The translations under genes and the position numbers were made by a program. A model generated the notes under the pieces. It did not search any database, was not told the DNA's origin, and worked only from the letters and a program-made list of their open reading frames with translations. This document shows, one piece after another, positions 17,067 to 23,833 of a DNA stretch of 42,382 nucleotides. Source of the stretch: Chloroflexota bacterium (GTDB lineage: Bacteria; Chloroflexota; Chloroflexia; Chloroflexales; Roseiflexaceae); assembly GCA_013388755.1 (NCBI GenBank), contig JACAEQ010000073.1, forward strand, positions 1 to 42,382, read 5' to 3'. Position 1 is the stretch's first letter. Each line of letters begins with the position of its first letter.

Positions 17067-18119
17067 CTACGGCGCACCACCGGGGAACGGAACCCACGAA
17101 TCGCGCTCAGCATCATAGCCATAGCGTAGCGTCACCTGTTGCTGTTCGGAGACGGCGCGCAGGTTAAACGCAAACGGCACCACAAATAGAGTCATATTGG
17201 TCTGGTCGAAGCCGATCCGCCGCACCCGCGGCTCGCCGAAATTGATCGCCGCTTCGTTGAGCGTCAGGTCGCTGCGAAATGACCCGACGGCATGTCCTGC
17301 AGCATCGAGCGCCACCGAGCCAACCTCGGCACTGCGCGCCATGCCGATATAGAGCCGCTTTTCGGCGCGGCCGCGGAAGATCGCCAGACCGATTGCATCA
17401 ATTCCCAGCACTTCGTCACTTATCTCTTTACTCGCCAGGTCGATTCGCAGCACGCGTCCCTGTTCGGAGAGGCGGGTCGAACCGGCGACCGTACTGACAT
17501 ACAGGGCGTGCGTGTCACAATCATAGGTCATTCCCAGAATGCCGAAAGGATTCTCGCTGGAACCCGCCGGCACGCCCGGCAAGGTCACAAACGGCTGCAA
17601 CTCGGCCGTATCGCTATCGATCCGATACACCACATTCAGGCTGCCCGGCGGGTTGTCGCTCACGGCAGTGCGCGGTACCGCCGCCGTGTAAATGTTCCCA
17701 TCCCGATCGAGCACGAATGGCCCGAGTGTGCCGGCATCGTCCCACGACGGCTCCTGATGAATGTCACGCATCGCCGGGTCGGCCGTTACCGGAACGCGCC
17801 CGTCGAAGATCACCAGCCCGCTGTACTGGCGTTCACCAGTGCCGATGCCCAGCCGATTCGCATATCCCAGTTGCCGGGCAAACCGCGGTATACCGCGACA
17901 TCCGGTCACACTGCCCATGGCTCCCGCAACTGGCGTGGGAACAGGCAAATTGGCCGGCGCACCTGACGTGCCATTGGCCAGCCACCAGCCCAGGCCGAGG
18001 GCGCCGACCAGCAGGACGGCACCCAGCGCCAGCAGGGCAGCGCGCCACGCTGGCGGTGCCGGCGGAACAGGCGCCGGCGGGCGTGCACCGCGGGGCGCAT
18101 GCTTGCGACGCTTGCTCAC
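17067..18119 (-). CDS. Membrane-anchored beta-propeller-like protein of unknown function
   Basis: I do not recognise a named family. The 350-residue product starts (GTG) MSKRRKHAPRGARPP, a basic cytoplasmic tail, followed by a Pro-rich stretch and one membrane span (about residues 27-49, ending in GLGWWLA). The external part has repeated strand patterns typical of six- or seven-bladed propellers such as SMP-30/NHL proteins: GPFVLDRDGNIYTAAVPR, VVYRIDSDTAELQPFV, GILGMTYDCDTHALYVSTV, GRVLRIDLASKEI. The GTG start at 18119 is well supported: it overlaps the TGA of the upstream lipoprotein gene as GTGA, with AGGGGCGGG just upstream. The longer ATG frame would overlap by 46 bases. Coupling to the amine-oxidase-like lipoprotein suggests that the two work together at the outer face of the membrane. 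Confidence 0.7.
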   Translation of the reverse strand: MSKRRKHAPRGARPPAPVPPAPPAWRAALLALGAVLLVGALGLGWWLANGTSGAPANLPVPTPVAGAMGSVTGCRGIPRFARQLGYANRLGIGTGERQYSGLVIFDGRVPVTADPAMRDIHQEPSWDDAGTLGPFVLDRDGNIYTAAVPRTAVSDNPPGSLNVVYRIDSDTAELQPFVTLPGVPAGSSENPFGILGMTYDCDTHALYVSTVAGSTRLSEQGRVLRIDLASKEISDEVLGIDAIGLAIFRGRAEKRLYIGMARSAEVGSVALDAAGHAVGSFRSDLTLNEAAINFGEPRVRRIGFDQTNMTLFVVPFAFNLRAVSEQQQVTLRYGYDAERDSWVPFPGGAP

Positions 18120-19909
18120 TGGCCCGCCCCTGACGGCACGAACAACGGCCCGGCGGCGCATGGCCAGACCCGCGGTTCAAAGACGCCATCTTGCAGAATC
18201 GAATCGGCCCAACAATATTCGGCTCCCGGTACATCCGAGTTCTGTAACTGTGGCACGTACCAGATCACAAGTGGCCCTTCACCAAGCGATTCAGGCGGGG
18301 TGAGGAAACGTTCCGGCCCTTGCCGCTCGTCGGCGTTGCAACAGTCGCCGAGGGTCGGCAGATCACTCTCGCCCTCATCGCGATCCGCCCCACCGCGTAC
18401 CGCGTAAAGATACGCATGATCGCCGCGCCCGCCATCACCGAACTGTCCGCGCCCGGGCGCGATGTACCAGCCACGCCCATCACGATTGGTCAGACGATAC
18501 TGATATCCTTCCGGTGTGTATGCGGTCGTCTCGCGCTGCACCTGCCAGCCTTCGACATCCCAGGAACGCCACGCCGTTCCGTCCCACTCGGCGAAGCGCT
18601 GTTGTTCGCCGGCCATTGCGATGCGCATGACCGGGCGATACGTGCCATTGTTACCGCAACCTCGCCCTTCGCTGATGAATACGACGCGGAAACTACCATC
18701 CTGGTAGAACTCGTAGCGCTGGCGATATGCATAGTTGCACGGCGTCGGCCAGAACTCGCTGCGGAACCGCTGCACCAGAGCAAACCCCTCGACGTCGCGT
18801 GTCGAACGAACCGGTTCAATCTGCGGGCCATCCCAGGCAACCACCGCCGCCGCTGAGAAAGCCGGGCAACCAAGCGCATCACTATAGCCAAAACCTTCCT
18901 GCTGCGAATAGTTGATGTGGACATCAACCAGTTTGGCACTACGCACGACGGGGACAGCAGAGAACTGCACATCTTCGATACGCAGGCCATCAGTGCTGGT
19001 CAGGATGTAGCGCAGCGACCACCCGTCACGGCTCAACTCCGTCGCCTGGTTGCAGTAGCGCGCCGTCACCACATCGTCCTGCAGGCGCTGTTCCGTCACT
19101 GGCCGGCGGCTTGACGCGCCCAGATCGGTCCAGCGCAGGCCAATGATTGTGTACTCAACAAGATCGACAATCACCCACAGCGCACGCTCGCCCCAGACGA
19201 AGATTGGCGCGACGCACAGGTGGCGTGAACGTTCGCAGGCTGTCGCCTGGAACTGCACCTTCATCTGCGGCTGCTGGATCATCGTCTGATCGGGCGTGAG
19301 GCCGAGTTCAGCGCGGACCTCAGGCGCCGCCAGGGCGATCTGTGCCGCCAGATCCATCAAGTGCCGTGGCACAATCGTTGGCTGGGTATCATCGAGCACC
19401 GTAACATCATAGACACGCTTCGCCTGTGGATCGGCAATCGCCAGCACGCTGCGATTCTCAGCGTAATTGTAGATCTCGACCCGGTAACATGCACGGCCAC
19501 GGCACGCCTCACCCACCCCGGCAGCATCCGCAGGACCGAGAGGATACACGCCGAACACCTCAGCGCGCAATGGTCGCCCATCACTGGCGGCGAGCGCCTG
19601 GCGCACGCGGGCATCTTCGACGGCCAGTTGTTGTGCCACCTGCCGTTCCTCGGCCAGCCCATCGAGCAGGAGCACTGGAACGGTACCCGCAAGGGCTCGT
19701 TCGACCTGTGCCCGGCGCTCGGCCAGCAACGGCGCAAGCTCCGGCGCCGGGGTACTACGCGCGGCAAGTCGCCCTGGATCAGCCGGCGGCGTAATCGGAC
19801 GAACTACCGGCGTACGACCGGCCAGAGTTGCTGTCGGCGGGGGGGGAGCCGGCTGCCCGCACGCAACAACAAGCAAGATCACCAGGAACGACAGTACGCC
19901 AGTTCGCAT
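18116..19909 (-). CDS. Lipoprotein related to copper amine oxidases, copper ligands missing
   Basis: A 597-residue lipoprotein (MRTGVLSFLVILLVVACG; lipobox Cys at about residue 17). From about residue 290 it follows the catalytic domain of copper amine oxidases: GWSLRYILTSTDGLRIEDV matches their reading WxFRxxxDxREGLxLxDV, YSDALGCPAFSA matches LGCDCLG, and TPCNYAYRQRYEFYQDGS (about 389-406) matches the TxxNY(D/E)Y...FYQDG segment that carries the topaquinone tyrosine. LVIWYVPQ near 547 matches the terminal VVWYxxGxxHxPRPEDWP segment. The paired HxH and the late His that bind copper are not seen, and the position of the catalytic Asp appears to be Gln. It may thus be a non-enzymatic relative. 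The assignment is from remembered family motifs, without alignment. It is coupled (GTGA) to the propeller-like gene downstream. Confidence 0.6.
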   Translation of the reverse strand: MRTGVLSFLVILLVVACGQPAPPPPTATLAGRTPVVRPITPPADPGRLAARSTPAPELAPLLAERRAQVERALAGTVPVLLLDGLAEERQVAQQLAVEDARVRQALAASDGRPLRAEVFGVYPLGPADAAGVGEACRGRACYRVEIYNYAENRSVLAIADPQAKRVYDVTVLDDTQPTIVPRHLMDLAAQIALAAPEVRAELGLTPDQTMIQQPQMKVQFQATACERSRHLCVAPIFVWGERALWVIVDLVEYTIIGLRWTDLGASSRRPVTEQRLQDDVVTARYCNQATELSRDGWSLRYILTSTDGLRIEDVQFSAVPVVRSAKLVDVHINYSQQEGFGYSDALGCPAFSAAAVVAWDGPQIEPVRSTRDVEGFALVQRFRSEFWPTPCNYAYRQRYEFYQDGSFRVVFISEGRGCGNNGTYRPVMRIAMAGEQQRFAEWDGTAWRSWDVEGWQVQRETTAYTPEGYQYRLTNRDGRGWYIAPGRGQFGDGGRGDHAYLYAVRGGADRDEGESDLPTLGDCCNADERQGPERFLTPPESLGEGPLVIWYVPQLQNSDVPGAEYCWADSILQDGVFEPRVWPCAAGPLFVPSGAGQ

Positions 19910-20139
19910 CTTCACGGCCTGCAACCATCATCATAACTTCAGAAGAGTCGCTCCGGCTCCTCTACCACACGCTTTATCTTATCACGAGACGCGCCCTGCG
20001 ACGGCAACCCGCCGGGTATCACGAACCATACGTCATACCAGCACACCGGACTGGCTTGAACATGGCCATCGTGTTGGACAAAATCTGGAAAGCGGGGTAC
20101 GCTTCAGCGAACCGTTCCGCCGTTGCTTTCCGTGGGCAC

Positions 20140-20152
20140 AGGAGGAAGCGTG
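20140..20152 (+). promoter_or_regulatory. Ribosome site that sets a GTG start
   Basis: AGGAGG (20140-20145) is followed after four bases by GTG (20150). The next residues MRVFITGITG are the family N-terminus, so GTG is preferred to the earlier in-frame codon at 20123. Confidence 0.8.
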
Positions 20153-21106
20153 CGCGTCTTCATCACTGGAATCACCGGACCGGTCGGCAGCGCGCTGGCC
20201 GACTATCTGGTAACACTGCCTGGCGTGGAAGTCCATGCCTTCAAACGCTGGCGTAGTGACACCCGGCCGATCAATCACCTGGCCGGGCATATCACGTTAC
20301 ACGAGGGGGATATTGAAGACCCGTATTCGATTGCGCGGGCCGTTGAGCGCGCAGCGCCGGATCGCGTCTACCACCTGGCGGCGCAGAGCTATCCGAGCGA
20401 GTCGTGGGATGCGCCGATTGTCACCATACGTACCAACGTTGAGGGGACGATCAATCTACTCGAAGCGGTGCGGCGGCATGCACCACACGCGCGGGTTCAT
20501 ATCGCAGGAACCAGTGCCGAGTATGGCCAGGTGCGCCCGGAGGAGACACCCATTCCGGAGACACACCCCACGCGCCCGCTCAGTCCCTACGGGGTCAGCA
20601 AAGTGGCAGCCGGGCTGAGTGGCCTGCAATACGCCGCCAGTTTCGGTATGCACATCGTCGTCACACGTTCTTTCAACCATGTCGGGCCGCACCAGGGCGA
20701 TCGTTGCTCCATCCAGACCTTCTGCCGGCAGATGGTGCTGATCGAATATGCGCGCCAGGAACCGATCCTGTATGTCGGCAATCTGGAAGCATGGCGCGAT
20801 TTCACACACACGCGCGACGTGGCTCGCGCGCTCTGGTTGCTCCTGGAACGAGGCGAATCAGGCACGATCTACAACCTCTGTTCCGGCACGGCAACGCGTA
20901 TTGGTGACATTGTGGCGATGGTCCAGCGGCTCGGGCGTGTACCGTCCAGTGTGCGCATTGATCCTGCCCGGTTGCGCCCATCGGACGAACCGCTCCTTGT
21001 CGGAGACAACACCCGGCTGCGACAGGCTACCGGCTGGGAACCGCAGATCACCGTGCCGATGATCGTGGAAGAACTGATGGAGTACTGGCGCGCACGGCTG
21101 GCATAA
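20150..21106 (+). CDS. NAD-dependent epimerase/dehydratase, GDP-6-deoxy-hexose reductase-like
   Basis: This 318-residue short-chain dehydrogenase of the extended type starts with the NAD loop FITGITGPVGSALADYL. It has the catalytic Ser/Thr in HIAGTSAEYGQV and the Tyr-Lys pair in SPYGVSK. The segments RSFNHVGPHQ, FCRQMVLIEY and LEAWRDFTHTRDVARA resemble GDP-4-dehydro-6-deoxy-D-mannose reductase (RMD) and GDP-mannose 4,6-dehydratase. RMD makes GDP-D-rhamnose for glycans; the dehydratase makes its substrate. RMD-like is my first choice given the length of about 320; no partner gene is in the window. The gene stands alone, divergent from the amine-oxidase-like unit and convergent (12 bp) with the next. 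Confidence 0.85.
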   Translation: MRVFITGITGPVGSALADYLVTLPGVEVHAFKRWRSDTRPINHLAGHITLHEGDIEDPYSIARAVERAAPDRVYHLAAQSYPSESWDAPIVTIRTNVEGTINLLEAVRRHAPHARVHIAGTSAEYGQVRPEETPIPETHPTRPLSPYGVSKVAAGLSGLQYAASFGMHIVVTRSFNHVGPHQGDRCSIQTFCRQMVLIEYARQEPILYVGNLEAWRDFTHTRDVARALWLLLERGESGTIYNLCSGTATRIGDIVAMVQRLGRVPSSVRIDPARLRPSDEPLLVGDNTRLRQATGWEPQITVPMIVEELMEYWRARLA

Positions 21107-21118
21107 CGCGTGCCGGCA

Positions 21119-21679
21119 TTATCCGTTTTGCGCAACGGCAGCCGGTGCAGCAGGCGCATCGTGCAGCGCAGCCTCAGCGACCTGGTAGAGCGCCACAATC
21201 CTGGCGCGCGACAATGCGGCAAAGTCGCGCATGATCGATGCGCCGCCGGCTATTGGAAAGATCTGCACGCCGCGCAGCGGAAGAAAATCCTCAGTGACGC
21301 GCTCAAGCGCTTCGGTCAACGGTAGATTCGGGCGCAGGTAGCACGTTCCGCGCACCACAAACGCCGTTGTGAAAAACATGACCGTCACTGGAGCAACACC
21401 GCGGCGTTGCTCTTCGCGGGGGTAGTCGGGCGGCGGGGCAGCCTCAGCGATTGTAGCGACCAGCACGGCCTCTGAGCGGTCACAGAGCAACTGCGGCAGG
21501 CGCTGTGACTTTTGCGCATGGCCAGGCGGCACAATTGTCGCGTCACGCAACACGAGGTAGCGGTGCTGTTCATCATTGATCGCGTCACTGGCACGACGAT
21601 AGAACGAAAGATCATACGCCCCGGCGATCACCAGGCTCGTTGTATAGATCTCGATCTGATGGGTATAGAGTTCTGGCAG
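21119..21679 (-). CDS. Internally duplicated protein of unknown function
   Basis: I do not recognise a named function. The 186-residue product consists of two similar halves: QIEIYTTSLVIAGAYDLSFY... LRDATIVP...RLPQLLCDRSEAVLV, and VTVMFFTTAFVVRGTCYLRP...LRGVQIFPI...DFAALSRARIVAL, each of about 70 residues with the same run of beta strands. No membrane segment or catalytic motif is evident. The start is uncertain: no ATG, GTG or TTG fits behind the clear AGAGGAG site; a CTG at 21679, seven bases beyond AGGAG, gives a product beginning PELYTHQIEIY. The longer ATG frame (21808) would overlap aroA by about 107 bases. It lies last in the FHA-regulator/aroA unit. Confidence 0.65.
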   Translation of the reverse strand: MPELYTHQIEIYTTSLVIAGAYDLSFYRRASDAINDEQHRYLVLRDATIVPPGHAQKSQRLPQLLCDRSEAVLVATIAEAAPPPDYPREEQRRGVAPVTVMFFTTAFVVRGTCYLRPNLPLTEALERVTEDFLPLRGVQIFPIAGGASIMRDFAALSRARIVALYQVAEAALHDAPAAPAAVAQNG

Positions 21680-21701
21680 TGTATCGCTCCTCTCGATTGC
21701 C

Positions 21702-23000
21702 CTACCCTTCCGCGATCTGCGCCAGCGCGGTCCAGAACTCCGGATACGATACGTCAACCGCTCCCGCGCCGTCCAGCATGGTCTCACCCGCTGCCACCAG
21801 CCCCGCAATCGCCCAGGTCATTGCCAGGCGGTGGTCACCATGACTGTCGAGCATGGCACCGCGCAACCCGCGCCCACCCACGATACCCATGCCGTCGGCG
21901 GTCGGTTCGATCGCGGCACCCAGCGCTTTCAGGCCAGCCACAACGGTCATAATACGGTCGGTCTCTTTCGCGCGCAACTCCTGCGCATCGCGGATGAGCG
22001 TCTCGCCGCTGGCGCAGGCCGCCGCGAGTGCCAGCACCGGAATCTCATCAATCAGGCGCGGGATCAGCTCCCCACCGATGGTTGTGCCGCGCAACGACGA
22101 TGATCGCACCGTCACGTCGCCCACCAGTTCATTGCCTTCAACCCGCTGGTCGTGCACTTCGATCCGCGCGCCCATGGCCCGTAACGCATCGAGCGCCCCG
22201 GTGCGCGTCGCGTTCAGGCAAACGCCGGTGGTCGTCACCTCGGCATCAGGATGGATCGCGGCGGCAACCCACCAGAACGCTGCCGAGGAGGGATCGCCCG
22301 GCACGCGTAACGAGAGCGGCTGTAACGCATCGGCCCGGCCTGGCGGATCAATCTGCACGATACCATTGGTGACCGTGAGATCAACCCCCATGACCGCCAG
22401 CATACGCTCGGTGTGATCGCGCCCATCGGTACGCCCGGAGAGAACAAGCCGCCCATCACCAGACAGTGCCGCCAGCAGCAGGGCGCTCTTGACCTGCGCC
22501 GACGCGATCGGCAATGCGTAAGCGCCACCGTGGAGCGTCGCGCCACGAACCGCCAGCGGCGCACGATCGCCGCCGTCGCGCCCATCGAGGCTGGCGCCAA
22601 GCATGCGAAGCGGCGCAACAATACGCTTCTGCGGGCGCGAGCGCAACGATGCGTCACCGGTCAGTACCGCAAACAGGCCTTCCTGGCCGGCGAGCATGCC
22701 TGCCAGCAATCGTAGCGTCGTACCGGAATTACCGCAGTCAAGAACATCCGCTGGTTCCCGGAGGCCACGCAACCCGACGCCCTGCACCTGCACCGTCGTC
22801 GCCCGGCGCTCGATACTCACGCCGAGTGCCTGCATACACGCGATCGTTGCCAGACAATCGGCGCCGGCAAGGAAGTTGGTGATCACGGCGTTCCCTGCAG
22901 CAACTGCATTGAACAGCACCGCACGGTGTGATATGGATTTATCACCCGGAAGCGTGATCGTGCCACGCAAACGTCGCGGAGCAGCCACAGCGCGGATCAT
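21702..23000 (-). CDS. aroA: 3-phosphoshikimate 1-carboxyvinyltransferase (EPSP synthase)
   Basis: AroA transfers the enolpyruvyl group of phosphoenolpyruvate to shikimate 3-phosphate, the sixth step of chorismate synthesis. The 432-residue product shows the family motifs: LPGDKSISHRAVLF near residue 18 (active-site Lys-Ser-Ser region), GNSGTTLRLLAGML near 90, and the late DSHGDHRLAMTWAIAGL (about 384-400). RAKETDRI near 345 also fits. The length is normal. The G after DCGNSGTT and the PGDKSIS pattern are compatible with a normal enzyme; I draw no conclusion on inhibitor class. The start codon overlaps the stop of the FHA-regulator gene as ATGA (22997-23000), so expression should be coupled to it, an unusual partner for a shikimate enzyme. 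Confidence 0.97.
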   Translation of the reverse strand: MIRAVAAPRRLRGTITLPGDKSISHRAVLFNAVAAGNAVITNFLAGADCLATIACMQALGVSIERRATTVQVQGVGLRGLREPADVLDCGNSGTTLRLLAGMLAGQEGLFAVLTGDASLRSRPQKRIVAPLRMLGASLDGRDGGDRAPLAVRGATLHGGAYALPIASAQVKSALLLAALSGDGRLVLSGRTDGRDHTERMLAVMGVDLTVTNGIVQIDPPGRADALQPLSLRVPGDPSSAAFWWVAAAIHPDAEVTTTGVCLNATRTGALDALRAMGARIEVHDQRVEGNELVGDVTVRSSSLRGTTIGGELIPRLIDEIPVLALAAACASGETLIRDAQELRAKETDRIMTVVAGLKALGAAIEPTADGMGIVGGRGLRGAMLDSHGDHRLAMTWAIAGLVAAGETMLDGAGAVDVSYPEFWTALAQIAEG

Positions 23001-23659
23001 GTCTCACCCTGCGTGACCAGTTTGTACCCGAAGCCGCGCACCGTCACCAGGTAACGCGGGTTACCCGGATCGGCCTCGATCCGCTGGCGCAAACGATAGA
23101 CCAGCGCATCAATTGCGTTATAGTCGTAGACCTCATAATCCCACACGTTCCTGGCGATCTCGTCCTTACTGATCACCTGGCCCTTGTGGGTATAGAGCAA
23201 TTCGAGCAACTGGAACTCTTTGACCGTCAGGGGCGGCTCAAGCAGCTTGCCCTGAACATACACTTCCTTCGCGCGGCTATCGAGACGCAACAACTCCTCC
23301 GTGCCACGCACGCGCTTCAGGATCTCCAGCGGCAACGGGCCTTTCTGAGTGGCTTCAGGGTCATTGAAGACAATCTCCGCATCGGCCACCCAGATGCGAT
23401 CCTGATTGTGCAGTGCATGCACCCCTTCGATGCGCTCACCATTGACGTACGTCCCGTTGGTACTGTCAAGATCGCGCACGGAATAGCCGCCGTCGTCACG
23501 TTCGAGGCGCGCATGGCGCCGTGAGGCGAGCGGGTGGTCAATCACAATATCGTTGGACGTATCGCGCCCGATCGTCAATGACGGCTGCGTCCATTCAATC
23601 TGGATCGCCGCTGCATCCTGACGCCGGACGACCAGGAGTGGCGCGGGGCCCGACTGCAT
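22997..23659 (-). CDS. FHA-domain plus OmpR-type winged-helix regulator
   Basis: This 220-residue protein joins two modules. Residues about 20-95 form a forkhead-associated domain, which binds phosphothreonine: the key segments are GRDTSNDIVI, ASRRHARL (Ser-Arg-x-His) and DSTNGTYVNG. Residues about 115-218 are a winged helix of the response-regulator C-terminal type (LTVKEFQLLELLYTHKGQVI, DALVYRLRQRI, TVRGFGYKL), which binds DNA. No receiver domain is present, so phosphothreonine binding may replace aspartate phosphorylation as input. The PknB-type kinase gene begins 174 bp away in the opposite direction and is the obvious candidate partner (inference). The start at 23659 follows GGAGG with six bases spacing. 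The downstream overlap with aroA is described there. Confidence 0.92.
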   Translation of the reverse strand: MQSGPAPLLVVRRQDAAAIQIEWTQPSLTIGRDTSNDIVIDHPLASRRHARLERDDGGYSVRDLDSTNGTYVNGERIEGVHALHNQDRIWVADAEIVFNDPEATQKGPLPLEILKRVRGTEELLRLDSRAKEVYVQGKLLEPPLTVKEFQLLELLYTHKGQVISKDEIARNVWDYEVYDYNAIDALVYRLRQRIEADPGNPRYLVTVRGFGYKLVTQGET

Positions 23660-23743
23660 GCATGTCCTCCGGGAACATCTGTACCTGCACGCCGGCTGTT
23701 GCACCAGCGCACGATATGATACAATCGTCGGGTACTGTCAAGG

Positions 23744-23773
23744 ATTATACCATCTGCCGGCACACGGTGACAA
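23744..23773 (-). promoter_or_regulatory. Extended -10 promoter of the FHA regulator
   Basis: Minus strand: TTGTCA (23768-23773), 18 bp, TATAAT (23744-23749), preceded by TGG to give an extended -10 (TGGTATAAT). It lies about 85 bp upstream of the regulator's start. Confidence 0.65.
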
Positions 23774-23833
23774 GGCGATCGGATACGGGGTGGCAGTCAG
23801 CAGCTACAGTGCAGGTGGCGTGCGGGGGAAGCG

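Noticed and set aside
21702-21808. ATG at 21808 as start of the duplicated protein
   Set aside because: It would add 43 basic residues encoded within aroA and lacks a ribosome site; the CTG behind AGAGGAG fits better, though it is not proven.
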